NCBI GenBank assembly: GCA_019009955.1
Contig: CM032233.1
Coordinates: 15,597,501-15,661,500 of the forward strand
Origin: Riptortus pedestris
Taxonomy: Eukaryota > Arthropoda > Insecta > Hemiptera > Alydidae
Direction: 5' to 3'
DNA: 64,000 nt
Positions 42,807 to 52,430 of the stretch are shown piece by piece. The notes below the pieces were generated by a model. It was not told the DNA's origin. It worked only from the letters and a program-made list of their open reading frames with translations, and did no database searches. Every line of letters starts with the position of its first letter. Within the stretch, counting starts at the first letter, position 1. The position numbers and the translations under genes are program-made.

Positions 42807-43317
42807 TCCCGGCACGGGGCCGGCCTCCCGGCACGGGGCCGGCCTCCCGGCACGGGGCCGGCCCTTCCCAGTGGCAGCAGTAAGCCCCCGCTGTGTAGCT
42901 GCTGGGTAGGGGAACCGTAGGAACAGTAGGTCCTTAGTCGGCTTTGCTGTTCCGGGCAGGGGATCACTCCTGCCTTAATGGGGTAGGGTCTGCCTACTCA
43001 ATGTGAACTACGGGCTGGGTGGTGTCCGGAGTGGAGGCTTGCCTTCACTGCCGGTCGCAGACGTAGTGGTCGTGTGTTCAAAGCACGAGGACGTACAGGC
43101 CAGGAAAACTGGTACATGTACTGGAGTTCTTCTCTCGTGTGGGAGCTGGGTAGTAGGGGACCGTCCCTTCCATAGGGCTCGCTTCTTGACCATCGTAGCG
43201 AGTCCTCAGTGACCACGAGGTTGTTGGATTGGTGTGGAAGGATTAAGGCCTTGCGGCTAGGTGCCTTCCACATTGTAGCCACTCCTCGACGTGGGTACAC
43301 AATGTCCAGACCAGGGG
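42792..43317 (+). mobile_element. SINE2: GC-rich tRNA-related insertion in the reverse transcriptase, 15-bp duplication
   Basis: TGTCCAGACCAGGGG occurs at 42792-42806 and 43303-43317; the insert is 42807-43302 (496 bp). On the plus strand GTTCAAAGC (43076-43084) fits the pol III B box. It sits in a 5-bp T-arm-like hairpin (stems 43071-43075 and 43083-43087, 7-nt loop). A partial A box (CGGAGTGG, 43027-43034) lies about 40 bp upstream. The left edge has three tandem 19-bp units (TCCCGGCACGGGGCCGGCC). No poly-A tail is seen on either edge. Removing the insert plus one duplication restores the LINE reading frame. Confidence 0.85.
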
Positions 43318-44182
43318 ATTTACCTCCCTTGGTGCGACGGAGTATAGCAGAGAGCTGCCTGGGAGATACGAACATGAAATTTCTTTCACGCTCCATCATC
43401 TCAGGCGCCTCTCCGGAATTTGTGGCTCTGGACTGAGAGTCTGTCGACATATATGCCGCCAGTTCTTCAGCCTGGTCCTTGGTGTCCATCACATGTCTGT
43501 CAGCTTGGAGAAGGACAGATCTCCTCTTGGTTACCCTGGTCTTAACCAGCTTCCAGAACTTGCGATGGTCACCATGTAAATTCCGGAGGGTTTCATGCCA
43601 TTCCGCCGTCTTCCACTGTCTCATGAGGGAGTGGATTTGGGTGGTTAGGGAGTTTATGATAGGGCGAAGCGCAGGGTTGCCGGTGCGGAGCCAGTTATTT
43701 TTGATATTGTTTCTTTGGGCTATAAGGGCTAGAATGTGCTTGGGGGGTGTTTTCAACGAGGGGGGTAGAGGAGCAAATTTGTGGATCGATCGATCTGCCG
43801 CTTTGATGATGGTGGATGTGTACTCACTTATACTCTGTTCCAGGTGACGGGCATCTCTGATAGGAGAGATAGCCGGGGTGGTCTCGTACATAAGCGACTT
43901 GTAGAGTTTCCAGTCTGCCTTATGGAACGAGTAGTTGGTCTTTTGGGGGACAGGAGGGCGGCCGAGCAGTTCATAAAGGACTGGTCGGTGGTCCGACGTG
44001 ACGAAGTCCAAGGCTGTACACCTCGTCACGACGTGGGGGATACGGGTTAGCAAAAGGTCTATAGTAGACACTCTGGTTGGGGAGGCTCTGAAAGTGTGGG
44101 CATTTGGGTGCACAACGGTGAAGGCTGTCCTTGTGATCGCTGTGCCGGACGGGGTGACATTACTATTGTTCCAGGAGGTGTA
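43303..44182 (-). CDS. Jockey-like ORF2, endonuclease C-terminal part and linker
   Basis: The minus frame is open from the truncation point (TSWNNSNVTPSG...). It shows the C-terminal half of an APE-type endonuclease: TIDLLLTRIPHV and the catalytic SDHRPVLYEL motif. A linker of about 230 residues rich in basic and aromatic positions (RQWKTAEWHETLRNLHGDHR) leads up to KGGKSPGLD, where the insert starts. The N-terminal catalytic residues of the endonuclease are missing because of the 5' truncation, so it is enzymatically dead. The frame has no ATG near its left limit; GTG at 44111-44113 is not a credible start. Confidence 0.9.
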
Positions 44183-44663
44183 ATCTAATGTATGTCCTTA
44201 GAGTTTAAGTATGTGATCTAAATAAAGATGTTTTCAGCTGCGAGAGGTTTTCACTTTCAGACATTGTTATTTATTGTCCAAATTTATTTTAATACTTTGA
44301 TTTGAATATTTCAATTATTGTCTATTCTTTATTTATATTTATGTATTTGCATTATTATTGTTGAGGGCTTTGATTAATTTCAATTATTGGTCTACAACTG
44401 TTTGTTTTTAAGGACTTGTAGTGCGCATTCTACCAGATAATTTCAGAACTAAAACGACTTCTTTTCATTCTCTCATTTTTCCTTATCTTTTTGCGTACCA
44501 AATTTTTGGCGATATTTTATTTACTATTTGTTTTTAGGCAAACGTGCACATAACAAATGTTGTTTTTTGCGTTATTAAAAGAAGATTTTTTTTAAACTAT
44601 TATTAAATTTAATATACTAATCGCTTGATATATCATGCAGGACAACGTCTGCCGTGTCCGCTA

Positions 44664-44664
<1 letters not shown>

Positions 44665-44716
<52 letters not shown>

Positions 44717-45103
44717 TATTGCGGATTGTTATTAGAGAGTAATAGATAGTGTTAGTGTTAATTCTACTTACTAAGACTAAAGATACTTAAAAGCTATTGT
44801 ACATCACTGTAGTTCCTTTGTTTACATTAGGAGTACTAAGTATAACCTGAAGTTTGTTATAATTGGCTTGGTCATTGCCTTATGTTTTGTATTACTACAG
44901 TATATTGACTTGTTTGCTGAGCTATGTTATAACTATTGACATGTGTTATTATAATTATTGTTATATTATTTTTTTATTAAAGCTATTTTTATCTAGTAAT
45001 ATAATTGATATAATATTGTTATTTCACTATGTTACAATTTGTTATTGCTATATGTTATCAAAAAAATAATATATCAATAGTTATAATCCAAAAAACAACA
45101 ACA

Positions 45104-45142
<39 letters not shown>
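44665..45142. repeat. (TA)n, degenerate F3 element, (TA)n
   Basis: (TA)n at 44665-44710. An F3 arm (GACTAAAGATACTTAAAAGC, TTACATTAGGAGTACTAAGT) runs into an AT-rich stretch, and the opposite F3 terminus (CCAAAAAACAACAACACC) lies at about 45088-45105. (TA)n at 45106-45142 follows. The interior of the palindrome has been replaced. Confidence 0.65.
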
Positions 45143-45147
<5 letters not shown>

Positions 45148-45947
45148 CTGTTAACACTCTAGCGGTCGCAATTTGATCGCTACCAAACTCAATATTTAAT
45201 CGTTTTACGTAAAAAGAATGATCAAGTGGGTGGGGAGGAATTTTCGAAAATTCAAAATATCTCCGTTACTATACTTCGTATTGAAATATTTTATAGAACC
45301 TATCTTATTTTACATTAAATGCATTAAAAATATTGCTATATACTTTCATTCTTTATCTTGAATATTAACCGAGATATATGCAATTTCTAGCCAGTAAACC
45401 CCCACTTCTCCTATTATTAGATAAACAATACTCTGTTATATAATAAGTCACATTATTCAAAGAATACCAAATATTGTTTCAATACCAAATATTGTTTTCA
45501 ATAGACATTTATTATACGAGATACGTGCAAATATTTTCTGGTGACCCCCTCCCCCCTCCGGTCTTAAGTTTTTGGACTACTAAAATTTGATTGATTGATT
45601 GAGGTAAAATTATTCTGATTCATTACAATTATAATAAGTACTAGATATAGTAAATAGTTATCAATAAAATGAATATGTTATATTCAGATATATTTCATTA
45701 ATTGCTCTTCTTTCCGGTTTAGATTCTATCTATTCAGAGCTGCGATGTTGGCTGCTCTGTTGGTTACAATTCCAACGCTTTCCGTTGTAGATATTATTAA
45801 CTTGTAAATTTAAAGAAAAAATTCTTCCGTACCATTTATATTAATTGGCTTAACATTCACGGTGGTGTTACCAGTATGTAGATTTATCTCTTGTATACCT
45901 TCCCGTGGGAAATCTGCTTAGTTTACGCAGCCCCTGCGTGACGGACT
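45143..45947 (-). mobile_element. F1 long form from microsatellite to A end
   Basis: GTTAACACTCTAGCGGTCGC follows the TA tract, then all middle blocks in order, GGTGGTGTTACCAGTATGTA, and a complete A end (GCAGCCCCTGCGTGACGGAC) at 45946. The B-end block is missing on the left, where the F3/TA tract stands. Confidence 0.8.
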
Positions 45948-46377
45948 TTTTTTAAAGTTGCGATGATAAAAAGTAGGGGTTTAATGAAGGCTGAAATCCA
46001 AAAAATGCCAATATATCGGTTAATATTGTAGACAAAGCATCTATATTTTTATCATATGTAAATGAAAATTTGTTATTTACACGGAATTCACATTAGGATG
46101 AAATATGAAGATTCGTTCTATAACATTTTACATGATAACGGAAATATTAGGAATTTTCGAATTCACGCCTTTCTATTTCATGTACGATTTCCGCCAATTA
46201 CAAATACGATCTCTAGTGTTGACTGAAACGATTAAATGTCAAGTATGGAATAGGTTAAATAAACATTCTTCGAAACAGAGAGCATAAAAAAAGTATCTCG
46301 CATAATAATGTTTTCATTTAAAACAATATTTGGCATTTAAGCTTAGAGTAATGCGGTTCACAATGTAACAGCTTATT
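45948..46377 (+). mobile_element. Degenerate F1-like fragment
   Basis: AAAAGTAGGGGTTTAATGAA, TATATCGGTTAATATTGTAG and ACATTTTACATGATAACGG are F1 middle blocks at low similarity, up to GCGGTTCACAATGTAACAGC. The plus frame at 46105-46287 is within it and not protein-like. Confidence 0.5.
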
Positions 46378-46517
46378 AGCAGATTTCCCTTAAGGGAAAT
46401 CAGCTATTGAGGTTGTACCCGTGGCGCGATTTCCTGAATTTTTCTTCAAATGTCCACCGATCCTACCGAGTATATGACTAAAATGAGCCACGCTAAACAC
46501 TCTATATATATAAATAA

Positions 46518-46573
<56 letters not shown>

Positions 46574-46984
46574 CTAGCGGTTTTTGTTTAATCGTTACCA
46601 AACTTTATATTTAGTCGTTTTATGTAAAAAAACGATCAAGTTCGTTAATGGCTAAAATTGGACCAGTGGGAGGGGGGGTTTAGAGGGGAGGATTTTCGAA
46701 AATTCAAAATATCTCCGTTACTATACGTCGGATCGAAAAATTGTACAGAACCAATCTTATTGCAAATTAAATTTACTATAAATATTGTCATATACATTAT
46801 TTCTCTATCTTGAATATTAACCGAGATACTTGGATTTTTATTAAATCGGGGCGCCTAACGGACGAGAGTTACTTTCCCGCCAAAAGCTAGTTCGGCCGTT
46901 TCCTTCACTGGCTCGGCTCACGTGAAATTTCTCTATTGTAAAACTTTACGTGGGAAATCTGCTTAGTTTACGCTGCCCCTGCAA
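46378..46984 (-). mobile_element. F1 element, short form, A end truncated at its tip
   Basis: B end at 46378 (AGCAGATTTCCCTTAAGGGA), (AT)n at about 46503-46568, body, then GGGAAATCTGCTTAGTTTAC, GCTGCCCCTGC. At about 46982 it switches to another F1 fragment before GTGACGGAC. The CTAGCGG block is shortened. Confidence 0.75.
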
Positions 46985-47284
46985 TATGACATCAGTAGGA
47001 GTGGGGGTTTGTTTACTGAAGGCTGAAAATTGAAACATCCAATGATCTCGGTCAGTATTCACCATAGAGAAATATGTATATAACACCATTTATAGGTAAT
47101 TACATTTGCTATAAGATAGGTTTTATACAATTTTTCCATTCGACTCATAATAACGGAGATATTTATAATTTTCAAAATTCTCCCCCTCTAAACCCCCTTC
47201 CAACCTTCAGATTTCAGCCTTTAACGAATTGATCATTCTTTTTACATAAAACCATTATATATAAAGTTTGCTAACGATAAGACA
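46985..47284 (+). mobile_element. F1 middle fragment
   Basis: GACATCAGTAGGAGTGGGGG, GATCTCGGTCAGTATTCACC and ATTCGACTCATAATAACGG lead to a (TCTA)n microsatellite. The conserved CTAGAGCGG block before the repeat is lost. Confidence 0.6.
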
Positions 47285-47314
47285 AAAATATCTATCTATC
47301 TATCTATCTATCTC

Positions 47315-47413
<99 letters not shown>

Positions 47414-47546
47414 ATATTAAATATATATATATGTTGTATATATATTGAATATAATATAATAAGAGAAAATAAAGATTTTCAAAAAATCCACAAAAACGAA
47501 AAATTATTTCACCAACACTGACGAAAACTTGCCAAAAAAAATAACA

Positions 47547-47601
<55 letters not shown>
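47285..47601. repeat. (TCTA)n, (TA)n, F3 end, (TA)n
   Basis: (TCTA)n at about 47288-47357, (TA)n with interruptions to about 47455, an F3 terminal arm (GAGAAAATAAAGATTTTC, TTTCACCAACACTGACG, AACACC) to about 47550, then (TA)n at 47551-47601 leading into an F2 copy. Confidence 0.75.
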
Positions 47602-47607
<6 letters not shown>

Positions 47608-48679
47608 GTAACCTCTGTCTGTACATTGATTTTTTTCGCGAAATTTCACGATAACTTTTCGTTTAACATGTCATAGACACCATATCTGCATTTTGTTTCT
47701 TTCGTGTATGTTTGTTTGTTTGTTTGTTTGTTACCTTTTCACGCATAAACGGCTGAACCGAATTTTATGAAACTTGGTATGTTTATTACTACTAACCCAA
47801 CTTAGACTTTAGGCTATATTAAAATTCTCTGAGACGAACAGGAGTGGGGGTTATAAGGGAGGCCTGAAATTAAAAATAGCGATATTTCGTTTTCTATTGG
47901 TTTTTCGGCAAATATGCACATAACAAAAGTTGTTTATTTTGGTATTTATAGTAACTTTTTTTATATACACTTTTGTTGTATACCTAAGTATAAATGAGTT
48001 ATACGCTGAATACTATAGCGGAAGTCAAAAATTTTATTTCGTACAAGGGACTCAACCGAACTAAATAAAATTCGATATGTGTATTAGCACTAACGCCTTC
48101 ATTATAATAAGCCATACCAACATGTCTATGGACAGGCAGGAGTGGGGGTTATAAGGGAAGCCTGAAATTAAAAATAGCGATATTTCGTTTCCTATTGGTT
48201 TTTCCGCAAATATAAACATAACAAAAGTTGTTTATTTTATTATTTGGAGTAAATTTTGTTATATACACTTTTGTCGTATACCTAAGTATAAATGAGTTAT
48301 ACGTTAAAACTTTAGAGGGCACTAACGGCTGAACCGAACTTAACAAAACTCGGTATGTCAATTAGCATTAATTCTTCCATGATTATAAGTTATATTAAAA
48401 TTTTTGGGTTCGAACGGGAGGGTGGTTATAAGGGAGGCCTGAAATAAAATTCACTATATTTACATGTATAAGAGACGGGAAATATAAAAGTATCGAAGAC
48501 TGTGAAGCCTTATCGAACAAATAATTCTATTATTAGCAAATCCACGGGAAAGACGGGTATCAATCCTAAACACTGGGACGGGTAAATGTCAAAATATTGT
48601 GCAATGTAAAGCCTGCTAAAAAATACCATCACCATTCAGCCTCAAATGAATTCCCGGGCGAAGCCGGGTATCTGAGCTA

Positions 48680-48680
<1 letters not shown>
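47602..48680 (+). mobile_element. F2 Helitron-like element, complete, about 1.08 kb
   Basis: 5' AAAATTGTAACCTCTGTCTG, TTTTTTTCGCGAAATTTCAC and CACGCATAAACGGCTGAACC; two internal repeat units (ATGCACATAACAAAAGTTG at about 47915 and ATAAACATAACAAAAGTTG at about 48210); 3' CCCGGGCGAAGCCGGGTATC, GAG and CTAG at 48677-48680, then (TA)n. Both ends lie in TA repeats. This is the clearest complete copy of the family here. Confidence 0.85.
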
Positions 48681-48731
<51 letters not shown>

Positions 48732-49290
48732 TAGCTAAGTTACTTAGTTTGTTTGTTTGATTGTTACGAAACTTGATATTTAATCGTTTATTGTATAAAG
48801 AAAGATCAAGGTCGTTATTGGCTGAAATCCGACCAGTAGGAGTGGACGTTTAAAGGGGGGGGAATTTTGAAAATCCTCAATATCTCCGTTATTATGCCTC
48901 GGATCGAAAACTTATATAGAATCAATATTATTAAAAATGTAATGTTCTATAAATATTGTTATATACGTTTTATCAATATCTTGATTATTAATCGAGATAT
49001 TAGCAATTTTTAGTTCTCGGCCTTAATCCCCCCCCACTCATGTCGTATTAACAACGAGCTGTTACATCGTGAACCACATTACTCTAGGCTTAAATACCAA
49101 ATACGTATTGCTTTCATGAGACCTTTAGTATGCGAGATACATGGAAATTCGTACTCATACTGCCATGTTAACATTAAGCTTGTATATTATGAAGTACTTT
49201 ATTTGAAGTCTAAATACCAAATATTCTTCTCGTTGGACTTTAACTTTTGAGATTAATGTAAATACGTGACGCACGTGGGAAATCTGCTTA
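48681..49290. mobile_element. (TA)n, F2 stub and F1 fragment
   Basis: (TA)n at 48681-48730. CTAGCTAAGTTACTTAG (48731 onward) looks like the end of an inverted F2 copy that breaks off at once. F1 middle blocks in minus orientation run to GGGAAATCTGCTTAT at about 49290, where the A end is cut. Confidence 0.6.
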
Positions 49291-49500
49291 TATTTTTGAA
49301 GTATTTTTGAGGGTTGGTCCCTCAGCCAGTGGGGTTGGGCGAGGAGAGAGACGAGTAGCTAGGGAGCAGGTAGGTAAGAGCCCAAATAGCCTGCTGGCAG
49401 AACAATGGGCCACCTAACGGAACCTAGATAGTACACAGGGTACAGCTCTCCCAATCCTACCATCCACACCTACTCCCTATCTTCAACGTGCATTTGTAGC
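49291..49500. other. Unassigned spacer
   Basis: About 200 bp, G-rich at 49315-49360, without recognised content. Confidence 0.4.
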
Positions 49501-49659
49501 AGATCCCCCCTTAAGAGAAATCAGTTATTGAGGTTGGAGTCATTATGTGATTTAGAAAAAATGCTACAAATATCCATCGATCCTACCCAGGAGATGACGA
49601 AAATGAGGTCAGCTCAAATATATATATATATACAGTTACTGACAAACACACTACAAAAA
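49501..49659 (-). mobile_element. F1 B-end block cut at the microsatellite
   Basis: AGCAGATCCCCCCTTAAGAG, then TCGATCCTACCCAGGAGATG, AAATGAGGTCAGCTCAAATA and a short (AT)n at 49618-49631. An A end of another copy follows at 49660. Confidence 0.7.
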
Positions 49660-50448
49660 GTCCGTCACGCAGGGGCTGCGTAAACTAAGCAGATTTCCCA
49701 CGTGGAGGTTTACAATAGATAAATATATATACAGGTAACACAACCGTGAATGCTCAGTAAATGTACAATACAGGGCTAAATTGTAAACAAACAGGCAAGC
49801 CAACCTCGTAGCGCTGCATAGATAGACAGGAAAGACAAACAATTAATGAAATATATTTGAATATAATATATTAATTTTATTGAAAACAATTTACTAAAGC
49901 TAGTGGTGAAATTTTTAATGAATCAGAATCAGTTTTATCTCAATCACTCAAATTTTAGTAATCCAAAAACAAAAGAAGGGGGGGGGGAGGTTCAACAGAA
50001 CGTATTTGCATATATCTCACAAAGTAATCAAACAAAAGTTCAATGAAAACAATATTTGGTATTTAGGCTTCAATTAATATTTTTTATTATATAACAGAGC
50101 ATTATTTATGTAACACTAGTAGAAGTGGGGGTTTACTGAAGGATGAAAACTGAAAAATGCAAATATCTCGGTTAATATTCAAGATAGAGAATAAATGTAT
50201 ATAACACCATTTATAGTGTATTTAATTTTCAATAAGATTGATTCTATACACTTTTTCGATCCGACTTATAGTAAAGGAGATATTTCGAAATCCTCCCCTC
50301 TAAACCCCCCTCCCCCTGGTCCGATTTCAGCCATTAACGAACTTGATCTTTCTTTTTACCTAAAACGACTAAATATCGAGTTTGGTAACGATTACGCAAA
50401 AATTGCGACCCCTAGATCGGTAGCAGACAAATATATAGATAGATAGAT

Positions 50449-50492
<44 letters not shown>

Positions 50493-50616
50493 TGTTTTGA
50501 ACGGACCTCATTTTCGTCATCTCCTAGGTAGGATCGATGGACATTTGAAGAAAAAATTTGAAAGTTCCGTCATGAGTACAACCTCAATAGCTGATTTCCT
50601 TTAAGGGAAATCTGCT
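49660..50616 (+). mobile_element. F1 element, long form, complete (957 bp)
   Basis: A end GTCCGTCACGCAGGGGCTGC at 49660, all body blocks, (GATA)/(AT)n at about 50434-50491, the GAACGGACCTCATTTTCGTC block and a B end GATTTCCTTTAAGGGAAATC, finishing TCTGCT at 50616. The minus frame 49651-49842 and plus frame 50195-50446 inside are repeat artefacts. Confidence 0.9.
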
Positions 50617-52011
50617 AAAATGGCAAGGGAAATGAACATTATCGACAAAAGGTGAACACTTAAAACATTTTATTCCAAACATCATTGAACATTTTAACAA
50701 ACCTGTCATATTAACTAATTAGCAAATATCCCTTGAGGGAAATCTGCTATTGCGGTCGTAATCATGAAACCCAGGAGATGACGAAAATGAGGTCCGTTCA
50801 AAATTATGTATGTATATTTATATACTAGCTAAGTTACTCGGCTTCGCTTGGGAAATCACTTGAGGTGAAAGATGGTATTTTGTTTTTGGCGAGGCTTCTA
50901 CGTGTACAACAACTACACTTCCCGGGTGGGCGCATTGTTTTCCCGTAAGGGTCAGTTGGGCGACTTAACAAAATATATTTTAGATTTGAAGAATAAATGA
51001 AAATAAGACCGTAATCATTCCCCCTCAACTGTTGGGCTCACCGTGAATAATTCAAATGATAACCATGGATAGCATTTATTCTAATTAAATACCATCTAAA
51101 ATGTACGTATTTTGTATATACAATATTGCAAAGGTACCCGGCGATGCCCGGGAAGTCATTGTTGACTGTCTAATGATGATATTTTTTTCCGTATTGTTTT
51201 TCCGAAAGGACCTGAAAACTTTTGGGAACTAATAGAAGTGAAATTTTAGTTTGGAAGAATAAATGAAAATGTGTTACTTATCAATCCCTCTCCACTTTTT
51301 GACACTCAGTTTTTGAATAATTATTTTATTTTATTCTTTTAGTTTATTCTATTTTTTCTTATATGTTATTTATTTTATTTTTCAATAGTTGTTAAAAATA
51401 TTGTAATAATTTTCATAACTTTTAAGCATGTATATTAAATTAAACAATTTCACGTTGTGTTCAGGTATTGTGTGGTTCATGTAGTCAATACACGACCTTC
51501 TCGTAGGGTAACTTCCAGAAGGAAATAAATAATATATATATATAAACACACGCACGTGTGTGTGTGTGTTTGTGTTAACACGCAATTTGTCGTATCGCAA
51601 ATTTTATTCTAAACTCGATATTTAAACGTTTTGTGTAAAATTAGAGATCCTTCGTTCATGGCATATCGGAGCAGCTGGAGGGGGAAAATTTGGAAAATCC
51701 ATAATATCTCCGGTATTATGGGTCGGATCGAAAAATTGTATAGAACCAATCTTATTGCAAATGTTGTTATGTACGTTTTCTTCACTATCTTGATTAATAA
51801 CCAAGATATTTGCATTTTTTTTACTCCTACTCATGCCATATTTTTAAAAAAGCTGTGATATTATGAAGCACATTTCCTGAAGCTGAAATAAGAAATATTG
51901 TTCTCATTGAACTTTCAAGTTTTCAAATAAATGCAAATAGGTGCCTCACGTGGGAAATATGCTTAGTTAACGCAGCCTCTGCGTGACGGACTTTTAAATG
52001 TATAGCTTTCT
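50617..52011. mobile_element. Mosaic of F1 and F2 fragments
   Basis: 50720-50815: an F1 B-end block. 50825-51220: an inverted F2 fragment (CTAG at 50825-50828; hairpin-like CCCGGCGATGCCCGGG at about 51129). 51240-51600: AT-rich, with (GT)n at about 51555-51570. 51600-51992: an F1 body in minus orientation ending in an A terminus (GCAGCCTCTGCGTGACGGAC). Frames here do not resemble proteins. Confidence 0.6.
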
Positions 52012-52430
52012 TTTGAATCTGGCATTTCAATCACGGTACGAAGCAACGGGCAGATAGAAAAAAACCCAAATGAAGGACATTTCTATGAGAGGGAGAGAGA
52101 GCCGAACCCGAATGGGATTGGTATGTAAGTAGTGGCGAAGGCATAAGTGCATCTAGAGGAAGTTGAATTTGTGCAAGACGCGACGAGAGTAGGGAAGGAG
52201 TTTGGGAGATGGACAAGGTGTATTGGGGTGTCACGTAGGCCGAGTGCAGCCTGCCTACTTGCAGCAGCCATTCATGCTACTTGAACAGCGCCAACTTGCT
52301 CATGCAAACTACATCAGCCGCCAGTTGGCCGCCAATACAAAACTCCTAGACGCCAGCTTCGTTCCCAATCGGAATCTCAAATCATCCACTATTTATTTTA
52401 CTTTTCTGAGGCGCGTCCGGGTGCCATGTT
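52012..52430. other. Unassigned segment left of the 109-bp satellite
   Basis: Higher GC than its surroundings. A plus frame of 78 codons (52202-52438) contains QPFMLLEQRQLAHANYISRQ, helical and polar, which might be a relic of a transposon protein, but no family is recognised. The frame ends in the satellite. Overlapping minus frames are shadows. Confidence 0.3.

Larger units (their letters stand above)
40960..44182 (-). mobile_element. Jockey-like non-LTR retrotransposon, 5'-truncated, 13-bp target duplication
   Basis: ATCTAATGTATGT at 40947-40959 and 44183-44195 is the target duplication. The 3' end is the T-rich run at 40960-41006 (poly-A on the element strand, with two interruptions). 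A 3' UTR of about 430 bp precedes the stop at 41437. The element begins inside the endonuclease domain, the usual 5' truncation of target-primed reverse transcription. Apart from the insert at 42807-43302 the coding frame is open throughout, so the insertion is recent. Confidence 0.95.
40753..44664 (+). mobile_element. Helitron-like element split by a Jockey LINE
   Basis: The left piece (40753-40959) starts TCTAGCGTACGTGTGTATG and has CCTAGACGGGTGGACCGATT. The right piece (44183-44664) ends with the hairpin GGACA-loop-TGTCC followed by G and CTAG at 44661-44664, then a (TA)n tract. TC start, terminal hairpin and CTAG before T fit canonical Helitrons. It is different from F2 in sequence. Without the LINE it is about 0.68 kb, non-autonomous. 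Confidence 0.7.

Noticed and set aside
42650..42967. 105-codon minus frame (MIPCPEQQSRL...)
   Set aside because: It lies mostly in SINE2 and in a frame other than ORF2; composition is due to the GC-rich 19-bp repeats.
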